DNA from: Pseudomonas viridiflava | GTDB lineage: Bacteria > Pseudomonadota > Gammaproteobacteria > Pseudomonadales > Pseudomonadaceae | Assembly: GCF_900589395.1 (NCBI RefSeq) | Contig: NZ_UUIS01000001.1 | Span: 268,460-332,459, forward strand | DNA: 64,000 nucleotides | Direction: 5' to 3' | Shown here: positions 1 to 11,117 of the stretch, one piece after another | How positions within the stretch are numbered: position 1 is the first letter of the stretch | Layout: each line of letters starts with the position of its first letter | The notes under the pieces: generated by a model | What the model was told of the DNA's origin: nothing | Databases searched by the model: none | Seen by the model: only the letters and a program-made list of their open reading frames with translations | Position numbers and translations under genes: made by a program

Positions 1-1530
<1,530 letters not shown>

Positions 1531-1541
1531 AGGATGGATTG

Positions 1542-2078
1542 ATGCGCCTGTTTCGTTCACTGACCCTGCTGCTGACCGTGGCCCTGACGCTGATTGCGCC
1601 CAGCGCCTTTGCCGACGGGCTTTACCAGGTGGAAACCATCCTGTTCCGCCAGCTCGGCGAGGTTCCCGCCACGCCGCAACGGGCTCCGGAACACTGGGAT
1701 GCCGGCGCGACCCGGGTCACAAGCGAGAATCAACGCAGTCCGGCGCTCACTGCCATGGTCGACAAGCTCCAGGCCAGCGGCCAGTATCAGGTGCTGCTGC
1801 ACCGCGCCTGGCAGCAATCGATCGGCAGCGAGCCCAGTGTGATGGCGGTCACCGACGGCCAGGGGCAGTTCGGGCATTATCCGGTCGAAGGCACGCTGAG
1901 CCTGGCCATCGGCCGATTCATCGATTACGAGGCCGACTTCTGGGTCAACCAGATGGACGCCCATGGGGTGCTGGTCAGCAGCGAGCGCCTCAAGCAGAGC
2001 GCCCGTATCAAGCACGGCGAACTGACATTCCTGGACTATGGCAGCCTGGCCCTGCTGGTCAAGGTTTCGCCACTCTGA
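1542..2078 (+). CDS. CsiV-family periplasmic protein
   Basis: A 178-residue protein with a clear Sec signal peptide (hydrophobic core LTLLLTVALTLIAP, cleavage probably after SAFA) and a mature start DGLYQVETILFRQ typical of the CsiV family, whose Vibrio founder binds peptidoglycan and responds to D-amino acids. I chose the ATG at 1542 because AAGGA lies about 7 bases upstream; an in-frame TTG at 1527 would only add five residues. It follows mfd closely, an arrangement I recall as common in pseudomonads. The exact function in Pseudomonas is not known to me. A hairpin with a T-tract follows the gene. Confidence 0.75.
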   Translation: MRLFRSLTLLLTVALTLIAPSAFADGLYQVETILFRQLGEVPATPQRAPEHWDAGATRVTSENQRSPALTAMVDKLQASGQYQVLLHRAWQQSIGSEPSVMAVTDGQGQFGHYPVEGTLSLAIGRFIDYEADFWVNQMDAHGVLVSSERLKQSARIKHGELTFLDYGSLALLVKVSPL

Positions 2079-2099
2079 CCACTGTTTTCGTCCATGGGG

Positions 2100-2126
2100 C
2101 GAGCGCTGCGGCGCTCGTCTTTTTTT
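2100..2126 (+). terminator. Rho-independent terminator after the CsiV-like gene
   Basis: A 7-bp stem (CGAGCGC/GCGCTCG) with a TGCG loop is followed directly by TCTTTTTTT. It lies between the stop at 2078 and the helicase start at 2153. Confidence 0.8.
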
Positions 2127-2152
2127 GAGCAGCGCAAGGGCTTCGCACACCG

Positions 2153-4867
2153 GTGTCATCCATTCTCGAAAAAATCCTGGCTCGCCCCTGGAAATTCCTG
2201 TTCAAACCCCAGACGCTTGAGCGCGGGCGCGACTACGCCTTGCAAAAACGGATCGTGCTGGAGCACAGCAGTGCCCAGGTCATCCGCACGCAGTGCCGCG
2301 GCAGCGGGCTGGACCGCTATACCCAGACCCTGGTGCTCAAGGACCCTGCCCATTTCACCGAATACCTGGTGTGCACCTGCACCTGCCCGGTGCGCAAGGA
2401 TTGCAAGCACTGCGTGGCCGCCCTGTACTTTCTGGAAGACCCGCGCAACCGTGAAACCCTGGGCCTGAGCGCCCCGCCGCAGCCACGTGCCACCCTGCCG
2501 GAGCGACTGATCGATGACCTGATGCCGCAGCCGCGGCTGATCCTGGCCAGTATCGAGTTCAGCGCCTTCGAACCGCGCAACGGGCGCATGCAGCGCCAGG
2601 TCCAGCACCGTGCGGCCCTGGCCTTCGCTTATGGCAAGCACTATGCGGTCGGCACCACGCACGTGAGCATCCTGACCAGCACGCTGGGCAGTGACCTGGT
2701 CAACCAGAAAAGCGACATCATCGAGCACACCGCCACCGAGACCCTGCGCATCCGCCGTCAGGGCGAGCAAGAGCGCCTGTACCGCCAGCAACTGGCCAAC
2801 CTGGGCTTCAAGATTGCCACCCGGCAAAGCAAGGCCCTGCCCGACAGCGCCGGCGAGATGTACGAGCTGCCCAACGACAAGGCCTGGCTGCATTTCGTCC
2901 TTGACGAGTTGCCCACGCTGCGTGAACAAGGCTGGGAAATTCACCAGCAGGACACGTTCGGCTTCAATGTCACACCGGTCGATGACTGGTATGCGGAGAT
3001 TGACGAGCAGACCGACCGCAACTGGTTCGACCTGGAACTGGGCATCATCGTCAACGGCGAGCGCCTGAGCCTGCTGCCGATCCTGATCAACCTGCTGCGC
3101 AGCCACCCCGAATTGACCAGCCCGGCCGCCGTGGCCAGGCGTGGGGATGAAGAACAACTGCTGGTGCAACTGAGCCCGCCAGGCATTGGAGACGGCGCAC
3201 CGGTGCAGATCGCCCTGCCTTACGGCCGGCTCAAGCCGGTGCTGGCGACCCTGGGCGACTTCTACTGGCGCGAGAACACCAGCAATGCGGTGCGCCTGAA
3301 CACCGCCGATGCCGCCCGCCTCACCGAGCTCGATGACCTGCCGCTGTCCTGGCGCGGCGGCGACCGGCTGCGCCAGTTCGCCGAGCGCCTGGCCAATATC
3401 AAGGACGCGCCGGTGGCCCTGCCTGAGGGCCTGAATGCGCGGCTGCGGCCTTACCAGCTTGAAGGCTTGAGCTGGATGCAATCGCTGCGTGAACTGGAAG
3501 TGGGCGGCGTGCTGGCCGATGACATGGGCCTGGGCAAGACCCTGCAGACCCTGGCGCACCTGCTGCTGGAGAAACAGGCCGGGCGTCTCGACCGGCCGGC
3601 GCTGGCAGTGATGCCCACCAGCCTGATCGGCAACTGGCTGGACGAAGCGGCGCACTTCACCCCGCAGCTCAAGGTCCTGGCGTTGTACGGCGCGCAGCGT
3701 CATCAGGATGTGGCCGACTTGCAGGACTATGACCTGATCCTGACCACCTATGCCCTGCTGCCCCGGGATCTGGAGCACCTGGCCAAGCTGCCGCTGCACG
3801 TGCTGATTCTTGATGAGGCGCAGTACATCAAGAACCCCAAGAGCAAGGCCGCCCAGGCCGCCCGCGAACTGAATGCACGCCAGCGCCTGTGCCTGTCGGG
3901 CACGCCGCTGGAAAACCACCTGGGCGAGCTGTGGTCGCTGTTTCACTTCCTGATGCCCGGCTGGCTGGGCAGCAGCAAGGAGTTCAACAGCAACTACCGC
4001 ACCGCCATCGAAAAACACGGTAACCGCGACCGCCTGTTGCACCTCAATGCGCGCATCAAGCCGTTCCTGTTGCGCCGCACCAAGGAACAGGTGGCCACCG
4101 AGCTGCCGTCCAAGACCGAGATCGTGCACTGGGTCGAGCTCAACGACAGCCAGCGCGATGTGTACGAGACCGTGCGCCTGGCGATGGACAAGAAGGTGCG
4201 CGACGAAATCGGTCGCAAAGGCATGGCGCGCAGCCAGATCGTGATCCTTGAAGCGCTGCTCAAGCTGCGTCAGGTGTGCTGCGACCTGCGCCTGGTCAAT
4301 GACAACCCGATCAACCCGCGCCACGGCAGCTCGGCCAAGCTGGGCAGCCTGATGGAAATGTTCGAAGAACTGCTGGCCGAAGGGCGGCGGATCCTGCTGT
4401 TCTCGCAGTTCACCTCGATGCTCAGCCTGATCGAACAGGAATTGAAGCAACGCGGCATTGCCTATGCCCTGCTCACCGGTGCGACCCGGGACCGGCGCAC
4501 ACCGATTCGCGAATTCCAGGAAGGCCGCCTGCCGGTGTTCCTGATCAGCCTCAAGGCCGGCGGCACCGGCCTGAACCTGACCGCCGCCGACACCGTGATC
4601 CACTATGACCCTTGGTGGAACCCGGCCGCCGAAAACCAGGCCACCGACCGCGCCTATCGGATCGGCCAGGACAAGCCGGTGTTCGTCTACAAGATGATTT
4701 CCCGTGGCACGGTGGAAGAAAAGATCCAGCGCCTGCAACAGGAAAAGACCGCCCTGGCCGCCGGTGTGCTGGACGGACGCACCAGTGGCGACTGGAAACT
4801 GGGCGAGGAAGACCTGCAGGCCCTGTTCGCCCCGCTGCCACCGGTGCCGAAAAAGCCCCGGGCATAA
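2153..4867 (+). CDS. SWIM zinc-finger SNF2-family helicase/ATPase
   Basis: A 904-residue cytoplasmic protein. An N-terminal SWIM zinc finger is visible as C76-x-C78...C84-x-H86. The C-terminal half is a bacterial SNF2 ATPase: DMGLGKT Walker A at 457-463, DEAQ at 554-557, a SNF2 linker region, then a helicase C domain ending in the motif region GGTGLNL...DPWWNP...QATDRAYRIGQ. SNF2 enzymes translocate on double-stranded DNA and remodel DNA-protein complexes; the bacterial SWIM-SNF2 subgroup resembles RapA-type proteins but its target is not established. The GTG start at 2153 lacks a strong Shine-Dalgarno sequence at optimal distance (AAGGG about 12 bases upstream). The gene is insulated from the previous one by a terminator. 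Confidence 0.9.
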   Translation: MSSILEKILARPWKFLFKPQTLERGRDYALQKRIVLEHSSAQVIRTQCRGSGLDRYTQTLVLKDPAHFTEYLVCTCTCPVRKDCKHCVAALYFLEDPRNRETLGLSAPPQPRATLPERLIDDLMPQPRLILASIEFSAFEPRNGRMQRQVQHRAALAFAYGKHYAVGTTHVSILTSTLGSDLVNQKSDIIEHTATETLRIRRQGEQERLYRQQLANLGFKIATRQSKALPDSAGEMYELPNDKAWLHFVLDELPTLREQGWEIHQQDTFGFNVTPVDDWYAEIDEQTDRNWFDLELGIIVNGERLSLLPILINLLRSHPELTSPAAVARRGDEEQLLVQLSPPGIGDGAPVQIALPYGRLKPVLATLGDFYWRENTSNAVRLNTADAARLTELDDLPLSWRGGDRLRQFAERLANIKDAPVALPEGLNARLRPYQLEGLSWMQSLRELEVGGVLADDMGLGKTLQTLAHLLLEKQAGRLDRPALAVMPTSLIGNWLDEAAHFTPQLKVLALYGAQRHQDVADLQDYDLILTTYALLPRDLEHLAKLPLHVLILDEAQYIKNPKSKAAQAARELNARQRLCLSGTPLENHLGELWSLFHFLMPGWLGSSKEFNSNYRTAIEKHGNRDRLLHLNARIKPFLLRRTKEQVATELPSKTEIVHWVELNDSQRDVYETVRLAMDKKVRDEIGRKGMARSQIVILEALLKLRQVCCDLRLVNDNPINPRHGSSAKLGSLMEMFEELLAEGRRILLFSQFTSMLSLIEQELKQRGIAYALLTGATRDRRTPIREFQEGRLPVFLISLKAGGTGLNLTAADTVIHYDPWWNPAAENQATDRAYRIGQDKPVFVYKMISRGTVEEKIQRLQQEKTALAAGVLDGRTSGDWKLGEEDLQALFAPLPPVPKKPRA

Positions 4868-4878
4868 GGACGCCTTTC

Positions 4879-5002
4879 GTAGGAGCGCGCTTGCCGGTAT
4901 GCCGGACCACCGCGACCGGCTGCGTCAGCAGCCGTAAAAATAGTGGCCTCACCATCGCAAGAAGGTCCTTGCGGACCTTGTCGCGGGCAAGCGCGCGCCT
5001 AC
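4879..5002. repeat. REP doublet (REPIN-like) element
   Basis: GTAGGAGCGCGCTTGCC at 4879-4895 is matched in inverted orientation by GGCAAGCGCGCGCCTAC at 4986-5002. This is the arrangement of paired Pseudomonas REP sequences between convergent genes. Related copies occur at 14789-14977 and, collapsed to a palindrome, at 61181-61198. Confidence 0.85.
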
Positions 5003-5012
5003 CGGACCGTGT

Positions 5013-5978
5013 TCAGCCCACCAGGGCGATCAACTGCTGGCGTTGGGCATCGGTCAGGGTCGGGCCGGTGCCGGCCCCGGCGTTTTCCGCCATGTACCGC
5101 GGGTTGCCGGTGCCGGGAATCACGCACGTAACGGCCGGATGAGCAAGCAGGAACTTCAGCGCCAGTTGTGGCCAGCTGTTGACCTCCACTTGCGCCGCCC
5201 ACTTGGGCAAGGGCTTGTCCTTGAGGCGCGAGAGCAACCCGCCACCGCCAAACGGCCGGTTGCAGATCACCGCCACGCCGCGCTCGCGGCACAAGGGTAG
5301 CAAGCGCTTCTCAGCCTCGCGGTCATCCAGCGCGTAGTTGATCTGCAGAAAATCCAGTGCCTCGGCCTTGAGCACCGCCTCGACCTGATCATAAGCCTGG
5401 GCGGTGTAGTGACTGATGCCGATGTAGCGAATGCGCCCTTGCGCCTTCCACTCTCGCAAGACCGGCAGGTGCACCTGCCAATCCACCAGGTTATGAATCT
5501 GCATCAGGTCGATGCGATCGGTCTGCAACAACCGGAATGATTCCTCCATCTGCGCAATGCCCTCTTCACGACCGCGGGTCCAGACCTTGGTGGCCAGAAA
5601 CGCCGGTGAGCGCGGCTCGTGGATCGACAGCAACGCTCCAGTCACGGCTTCGGCGCGGCCGTACATGGGCGAGCTGTCGATCACGCTGCCGCCGGCGGCA
5701 AACAGTGCGTCAAGTACGGCGCGCAGCGGCTGATAGGCCTCGCTGCCCTTGTCCACGTCAAAGCCGCGATAAGTGCCCAGGCCGATGACCGGCAAAAGCT
5801 CGTTGCTCGATGGAATGACTCGGGTCTGCATGGCAAAGCCTCCTGAGGTGCGGGACGTGGGGGTGGGCGTGGCCGGCGTGAGGGCCGGGCTGCCGGCCGC
5901 CGAATCGACGCCCAGGGCGGCAAGGCTTGCGGCCGCCAGCGTCAGTACATGGCGGCGGGTCAGACGTGATGGGCACAT
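5013..5978 (-). CDS. Tat-exported aldo/keto reductase
   Basis: A 321-residue NAD(P)H-dependent aldo/keto reductase. The N-terminus has a twin-arginine signal (TRRHVLT followed by an Ala-rich hydrophobic stretch), so the enzyme is probably exported folded with its cofactor to the periplasm. The AKR catalytic tetrad is visible: D101 and Y106 in DSSPMYG, K131 in ATKVW and H162 in MQIHN. The C-terminal segment (VIPGTGNPRYMAEN) is the usual NADP-binding region. The ATG at 5978 has a strong AAGGAG 7 bases upstream. The substrate cannot be read from the sequence. The gene is convergent with the SNF2 gene, with the REP doublet between them. Confidence 0.88.
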   Translation of the reverse strand: MCPSRLTRRHVLTLAAASLAALGVDSAAGSPALTPATPTPTSRTSGGFAMQTRVIPSSNELLPVIGLGTYRGFDVDKGSEAYQPLRAVLDALFAAGGSVIDSSPMYGRAEAVTGALLSIHEPRSPAFLATKVWTRGREEGIAQMEESFRLLQTDRIDLMQIHNLVDWQVHLPVLREWKAQGRIRYIGISHYTAQAYDQVEAVLKAEALDFLQINYALDDREAEKRLLPLCRERGVAVICNRPFGGGGLLSRLKDKPLPKWAAQVEVNSWPQLALKFLLAHPAVTCVIPGTGNPRYMAENAGAGTGPTLTDAQRQQLIALVG

Positions 5979-6098
5979 TCAAGGCTCCTTGCAAAAGCAC
6001 AGCGCGGCGCAACGGCAAAAAGCCCGGTTGCCCGCTGCGTGGCAAAAAACAAGCCTAGACCCTGCTCCGGATAAGTAAAACCGTGAACCCGGCAGGGC

Positions 6099-8684
6099 TC
6101 AACGCCGCGCGGGCGGCGTCGCACCCAACTGGCGCCACATGGCGCGGGTGATGCGTTGCCGGTTCTGATAACCCGCCCAGGGATCCTCATGCAGCGATTG
6201 CAGGCGTTCCTGCACATTACCGATATGCCACTGCGCCGCCGATTCCAGCCCTTGTAGCTCATCCCGGGCAATGGGCACCGACACCGGCAGACCGGGTCGC
6301 GCCCGCACTGACCAGGCCGCCACCGTGCTGCCGCCACGGGTGTTGCGCAGGTAATCGACGAAGATCTTGCCAACCCGGTTTTTCGCACCGGCCGTGGCGC
6401 TGAAGCGCTCGGGCAGCTGCCCGGCCATGAAGCCGGCGATGGCTTTGGCAAAGCCCTTGACCTCATCCCAGCCAGCATGCCGCGCCAGGGGCACGATCAC
6501 ATGCAGGCCTTTGCCGCCGCTGGTCTTGAGACAGGCTTGCAGCCCCAGCTCGTCGAGTACCGCCAGCAGCATCTGCGTGGCTTCGAGCATGCTGCGCCAG
6601 GGCAGTGCCGGATCAGGGTCCAGGTCCAGGATCAACCGGTCCGGGGCTTCGATTCGCTCACTGGTGGCACCCCAGGTGTGGAACTCGATGGCGCCCATCT
6701 GGACCGCGCCGATCAGCGCCGCCAGGCTGTCGATCTGCAACAGCGGCGCGTGGCCGGGGTCCAGCGCCGGGTCGAGCCGGGTGATGTGCGGCAACGCCAT
6801 CTGCTGGGCATGTTTTTGAAAGAACGACTCGCCCTGCACGCCCTCCGGGCAACGCAACAGCGCCACGGGCCGACGGGCCAGTTCGGGCAGCAGCCAGTCG
6901 GCGATCGAGGCATAGAACCGGGCCAGCTCGTCTTTTTGCGTGCCGCTCTCGGGGTCAATGACGCGTTCGGGATGCGTGATGCGCACCTGGGCGACCACCG
7001 GATTGCGTGCGGTCGTGCGCACCGGCGTCACCGGCGCGTCGAGGGCATCGTCAGGGTCATGCGAGCGTGGATTATCGAGCCGTTGCGGGTGCTCACGCAC
7101 CACCTCAAGGGCGGGTTTGTCGGTGCGCAAACCGACGAACGAAGCCTGGCGCAACAGCCCGTCACGGGTCCACTCGGCAAACTGCACCTCACCGACCAGC
7201 TGTGGCTCGACCCACTGCACGCCACGCCCCGGTGCACCGCTCAAGGGCTCGGCCAATGGCGAATGCTTGCGCCGCAAGGGCTTGAGCTGCTCGCTCAACG
7301 CCCTGAGCGCCGCCGTGGCAAAGCCGGTGCCAACCCGCCCGGCATACCTCAGCGCGCCCTCTTCATACACCCCCAGCAACAGCGCCCCAAAACCCGTGCG
7401 GCTGCCTTGCGGCGCGGTGTAGCCCACGATCACGAATTCCTGACGCAGGCGACACTTGAGCTTGATCCAGTCGGCGGTGCGACGCCCCGCGTAGCGACTG
7501 CCACTGTGCTTGCCGATGACGCCTTCAAGCCCCAGGGCACTGGCGCTTTCGATGATTTCCGGGGCGCTGGAGCGAAAGGCATCGGAAAAGCGCAACAGCG
7601 AATCCTGGTGCCTGGCCAGCACCTTGGCCAGGGCTTCGCGGCGCGCTTCCAGAGGCGCCTCACGCAGATCGCGGCCATCGAGCCAGGGCGCATCGAACAG
7701 GTAGTAAATGATCGACTTGTCGCGGCCGTCTTCGAATGCACGTTGCAACGCCTGAAAGTCCGGCAGCCCTTGATCGTCGAGCACCACGACTTCACCGTCC
7801 AGCCAGCTGTCCTGCAGCTTGAGCGCGGTCAGTGCCTTGACCTGCGCCGGCATGCGCTTGCTCCAGTCATGGCCGTTGCGGCTGAGCAGGCTTACCTTGC
7901 CATTCTGGATCCGGGTCATGATCCGATAGCCGTCGAACTTGATCTCATACAACCATTCACCGCTTGGCGGGCTGTCCACCAGCGTGGCCAGTTGCGGGGT
8001 GAGGCTGTCGGGGAAGGCCGGCGGTGTGTCGGCTGCGACCTTGCCGCGGGTTTTACTCGCCGGCTTGCGTCTGGCCTTGCTCGCTAGCGTGGCCGGGCTG
8101 TTCATCCTGGCGCCTACCGAACCGCCACCCAGCACACTGTCGGGCTGCTCACGGGTGATATCAAACGTTTCGGCCGGGCGGGCCATGGCGTCACGCGCCT
8201 TGATCAGCAGCCATTGTTCCTTGCTGCCACTGCCCTTGAGCCGGGTACGCACCAGCGCCCAGTCACCGTTCAGTTTCTCGCCCACCAGCGTGAACTCCAG
8301 CTTGCCGGCGGCATAAGCCTGGCGCGGATCGCCGTGCGGTTGCCAGATACCACGGTCCCAGACAATCACATCACCCGCGCCATACTGGCCGGCCGGAATA
8401 CTGCCTTCGAAACGCGCGTAGCCCAGCGGATGATCTTCCACATGCACCGCCAGGCGCTTTTGCGTCGGGTCAAGGCTCGGCCCCTTGGGCACCGCCCAGC
8501 TCTTGAGCGTGCCGTCCAGTTCCAGACGGAAATCGTAGTGCAGGTTGCGTGCATCATGCTTCTGGATGACAAACGCCAGCGCCGTGTCCTTGCCCTGGCG
8601 ACGTTTCGGGACGCTGGACTCCGGGGGTTCGGAGGTGATGTCGAAATGACGCTTGCGGGTGTATTCACTGACAGGCTTGGTCAT
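6099..8684 (-). CDS. ligD: ATP-dependent DNA ligase LigD (NHEJ)
   Basis: An 861-residue multidomain enzyme that repairs double-strand breaks together with Ku. Domains run 3'-phosphoesterase (about 10-160, with QKHDARNLHYDFRLE), ATP-dependent ligase (about 225-540, adenylated lysine K249 in EIKFDG) and a primase-type polymerase (about 565-850, with LDLDPD and SGGKGLH). The order PE-LIG-POL is the Pseudomonas arrangement, different from the POL-PE-LIG order of mycobacteria. The start at 8684 has AAGGAG upstream. It begins 23 bases after ku on the same strand, so the two form an operon. Confidence 0.97.
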   Translation of the reverse strand: MTKPVSEYTRKRHFDITSEPPESSVPKRRQGKDTALAFVIQKHDARNLHYDFRLELDGTLKSWAVPKGPSLDPTQKRLAVHVEDHPLGYARFEGSIPAGQYGAGDVIVWDRGIWQPHGDPRQAYAAGKLEFTLVGEKLNGDWALVRTRLKGSGSKEQWLLIKARDAMARPAETFDITREQPDSVLGGGSVGARMNSPATLASKARRKPASKTRGKVAADTPPAFPDSLTPQLATLVDSPPSGEWLYEIKFDGYRIMTRIQNGKVSLLSRNGHDWSKRMPAQVKALTALKLQDSWLDGEVVVLDDQGLPDFQALQRAFEDGRDKSIIYYLFDAPWLDGRDLREAPLEARREALAKVLARHQDSLLRFSDAFRSSAPEIIESASALGLEGVIGKHSGSRYAGRRTADWIKLKCRLRQEFVIVGYTAPQGSRTGFGALLLGVYEEGALRYAGRVGTGFATAALRALSEQLKPLRRKHSPLAEPLSGAPGRGVQWVEPQLVGEVQFAEWTRDGLLRQASFVGLRTDKPALEVVREHPQRLDNPRSHDPDDALDAPVTPVRTTARNPVVAQVRITHPERVIDPESGTQKDELARFYASIADWLLPELARRPVALLRCPEGVQGESFFQKHAQQMALPHITRLDPALDPGHAPLLQIDSLAALIGAVQMGAIEFHTWGATSERIEAPDRLILDLDPDPALPWRSMLEATQMLLAVLDELGLQACLKTSGGKGLHVIVPLARHAGWDEVKGFAKAIAGFMAGQLPERFSATAGAKNRVGKIFVDYLRNTRGGSTVAAWSVRARPGLPVSVPIARDELQGLESAAQWHIGNVQERLQSLHEDPWAGYQNRQRITRAMWRQLGATPPARR

Positions 8685-8707
8685 TGCAATGGATCTCCTT
8701 CAACCGC

Positions 8708-9655
8708 TTATGAAGCCTTGCGTGATGCCTTGCTTTTGTCACTACCGGCCTTGGCCGCAGACGACCGAGTGGCTTTCTTGGCAGCAGGCTTGCCGGCGCC
8801 CTTGCTGCCAGCGGCCTTGCCAGCAGTCGGGGCCTTGCCCGCCGCTCTCGGGGCAGCGCCGCCCTTGCCGGCCAGGCTGCGGCGCAACAGGTCGGTCAGG
8901 TCAATGACATCGGCGCCGCGGCGCTCGACCTCCTCCTGCTCGTCACCCACCGCTTGCAGCTGGCCGTCGCGGGCCTTGGTCTCGACCAGCTTCATGATCT
9001 TGTCCTGGAAGGTGTCGCGGTAATCGTCCGGTTGCCAGTCGACGCTCATGTCCTTGACCAGTCGCTTGGCCATGTCGCGCTCACGCTTGGTCAAGGTGGC
9101 GTGGGTCACCGTCTCGTCCAGTTCCAGCGTGGACGCCAGGTCACGCACTTCGCTGGGCCAGCGCAACAGCACCAGGACCAGCGCGGCGTCCACCGGCACC
9201 AGTGCCGCCAGATGCTCGCGGGTGTGCAGCACCACGTTGGCCAAGGCCACTTTGCGACTGTCGTGCAGCGTTTCGCGCAGCAGTGCGTAGACCTTCTCAC
9301 CACGCTTGTCGGGGGTCAGGTAGTACGGCGTGTCGATGTTCTGCAGCGGGATCTGCCGGCTGTCGATGAAGCCGAAGATCTCGATGGTCTGGGTGGCCTT
9401 GGGGTGGGCGGCCTGGATTTCCGCTTCACTGAGCACCACGTAACGGCCCTTCTCGTACTCCACGCCCTTGACGATGTTCTCGGCGCTGACTTCCTTGCCG
9501 CTGGCCTTGTTGATGCGCTTGTAGCCCACCGGGTCCATGCTGCGTTTGTCCAGCCAGTCGAAATCGACCCGTTGCGAGGCGGTGGCTGACACCAGCCCGA
9601 CCGGGATATGCACCAGTCCGAAGCTGATCGCGCCTTTCCAGATTGCCCTTGCCAT
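8708..9655 (-). CDS. ku: Non-homologous end-joining protein Ku
   Basis: A 315-residue bacterial Ku homodimer subunit that encircles DNA ends and recruits LigD. The start MARAIWKGAISFGLVHIPV at 9655 is the family N-terminus, with GGGAG upstream; the frame is open further upstream but that extension is not Ku-like. The core runs to about residue 255. The last 60 residues form a Lys/Ala/Ser-rich low-complexity tail (repeats of GKAAG, AAKKA and SKAS) of the kind that adds DNA-binding activity in many bacterial Ku proteins. It is the first gene of the ku-ligD operon. Confidence 0.96.
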   Translation of the reverse strand: MARAIWKGAISFGLVHIPVGLVSATASQRVDFDWLDKRSMDPVGYKRINKASGKEVSAENIVKGVEYEKGRYVVLSEAEIQAAHPKATQTIEIFGFIDSRQIPLQNIDTPYYLTPDKRGEKVYALLRETLHDSRKVALANVVLHTREHLAALVPVDAALVLVLLRWPSEVRDLASTLELDETVTHATLTKRERDMAKRLVKDMSVDWQPDDYRDTFQDKIMKLVETKARDGQLQAVGDEQEEVERRGADVIDLTDLLRRSLAGKGGAAPRAAGKAPTAGKAAGSKGAGKPAAKKATRSSAAKAGSDKSKASRKAS

Positions 9656-9974
9656 TGCCTGACTCCCTGCCGGTGATGTCCATGGATGACTCAGCTCAAG
9701 CGGCAAAAGTTTCGCTGCGCTGACAGGCGTTGCCGGCTGCAGGCCCGAGCCCGCCGGCAGACTGTCTGCACAGCAACAGCCAGCGCTGTAGGCGCAGGGA
9801 CACTGGCAATCACTTATATTCAATAAAGGTATAAAAATATGGTTTTTCGTTCTTTTACGGAATATTCATGAGCCTTTATAAAAGCTGTCACTCACGCACC
9901 GCTGCCCACTGTCCGCTACACGACAGTCATTGCCTGGCACCGGTGTCGCCCCGCCTACAGCCAAAGGATCTGTC
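9656..9974. other. Intergenic region between ku and the alkanesulfonate monooxygenase gene
   Basis: This 319-base divergent intergenic stretch has no supported gene. Its middle (about 9805-9890) is AT-rich and its right end carries a sigma-54-like promoter (separate entry). An IHF or activator site could lie in the AT-rich part, but I cannot assign one by eye. Confidence 0.6.
9935..9950 (+). promoter_or_regulatory. Putative sigma-54 (-24/-12) promoter of the monooxygenase-activator operon
   Basis: The sequence TGGCACCGGTGTCGCC keeps the -24 element TGGCAC and the -12 GC, with the GG-to-GC spacing (12 bases from 9936 to 9948) expected for RpoN promoters. The -12 core is TCGC instead of TTGC. 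The expected start of transcription is about 9960, just ahead of the AAAGGA ribosome site for the ATG at 9975. The second gene of the operon is a sigma-54 activator, which supports the call. Confidence 0.55.
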
Positions 9975-11117
9975 ATGAACGTTTTCTGGTTTCTCCCCAC
10001 CCACGGCGACGGCCATTTGCTGGGTACCACCAAGGGCGCTCGTCCTGTGACCCTCAATTACCTCAAGCAGGTCGCCCAGGCCGCCGATGACCTGGGCTAT
10101 TACGGGGTGTTGATTCCAACCGGTCGTTCCTGCGAAGACTCCTGGGTGGTGGCCTCGGCCCTGGCACCGTTGACCCAGCGCCTGCGCTACCTGGTCGCGA
10201 TTCGCCCGGGGATCATCTCGCCCACGGTCTCGGCGCGCATGGCCGCGACCCTGGACCGATTGTCCGGCGGGCGGTTGCTGATCAACGTGGTCACCGGCGG
10301 CGACCCTGATGAAAACCGTGGCGACGGCATTCACCTCAGCCACAGCGAGCGTTATGAAGTCACCGATGAGTTCCTGCAGATCTGGCGCCGGGTCATGCAA
10401 GGCGAAGCGGTGGATTTCAAGGGCAAGCACCTGCACGTCCAGAACGCCAAGGCGCTCTACCCGCCGCTGCAACAGCCTTACCCGCCGCTGTACTTTGGCG
10501 GTTCCTCGGAAGCGGCGCATGACTTGGCGGCCGATCAGGTGGATGTGTACCTGACCTGGGGCGAGCCACCGGCAGCGGTGGCGGCAAAGATTGCCGATGT
10601 CCGTGAGCGTGCCGCACGCAAGGGCCGTACCGTGAAGTTCGGCATTCGTCTGCACGTGATCGTGCGTGAAACCAGCGAACAGGCCTGGCAGGCAGCCGAC
10701 ACCCTGATCGCCGCCATCAGCGACGAAACCATCGCGGCGGCGCAAAAATCCTTTGCCCGCTTCGACTCCGAAGGTCAGCGGCGCATGGCCGCCCTGCATG
10801 ACGGGCGTCGTGACAACCTGGAAATCGCCCCCAACCTGTGGGCTGGCGTCGGCCTGGTGCGCGGCGGGGCCGGCACCGCGCTGGTTGGCAATCCTCAGGA
10901 AGTGGCCGAGCGGATCAAGGAATACGCCGACTTGGGCATCGACAGTTTCATCTTCTCCGGCTACCCGCACCTGGAAGAGGCCTACCGCTTTGCCGAGCTG
11001 GTGTTCCCGCTGCTACCTGAGCCCTACGCCAGCCTGGCCGGGCGCGGCATCACCAACCTGACCGGGCCGTTTGGTGAAATGATCGCCAACGACCTGCCCC
11101 CCCGGCAGGACCGCTGA
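9975..11117 (+). CDS. FMNH2-dependent alkanesulfonate monooxygenase (SsuD/MsuD family)
   Basis: A 380-residue flavin-dependent luciferase-like TIM-barrel enzyme, matching the usual 380-residue length of SsuD and MsuD. It desulfonates alkanesulfonates to aldehyde plus sulfite using FMNH2 supplied by a separate reductase, during sulfur limitation. Family landmarks include [14 protein letters not shown] at the N-terminus, the segment [16 protein letters not shown] (about 95-110), YFGGSS and [10 protein letters not shown]. The start at 9975 has AAAGGA 7 bases upstream. Its stop overlaps the start of the sigma-54 activator (TGATG). No partner reductase or ABC transporter is adjacent, so which sulfonate it uses (methanesulfonate, other alkanesulfonates) is open. 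Confidence 0.88.
   Translation: MNVFWFLPTHGDGHLLGTTKGARPVTLNYLKQVAQAADDLGYYGVLIPTGRSCEDSWVVASALAPLTQRLRYLVAIRPGIISPTVSARMAATLDRLSGGRLLINVVTGGDPDENRGDGIHLSHSERYEVTDEFLQIWRRVMQGEAVDFKGKHLHVQNAKALYPPLQQPYPPLYFGGSSEAAHDLAADQVDVYLTWGEPPAAVAAKIADVRERAARKGRTVKFGIRLHVIVRETSEQAWQAADTLIAAISDETIAAAQKSFARFDSEGQRRMAALHDGRRDNLEIAPNLWAGVGLVRGGAGTALVGNPQEVAERIKEYADLGIDSFIFSGYPHLEEAYRFAELVFPLLPEPYASLAGRGITNLTGPFGEMIANDLPPRQDR

Noticed and set aside
2156..4738. 860-codon open frame antisense to the SNF2 helicase gene
   Set aside because: Composition is His/Gln/Gly-rich with no domain, typical of the antisense frame of a high-GC gene; the plus strand holds a clear helicase.
6477..8087. 536-codon frame antisense to ligD
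   Set aside because: Antisense shadow of a GC-rich gene without domain content.
9813..9826. TGGCAATCACTTAT as another sigma-54 site
   Set aside because: Lacks the -12 GC at the required spacing; the site at 9935 is better.
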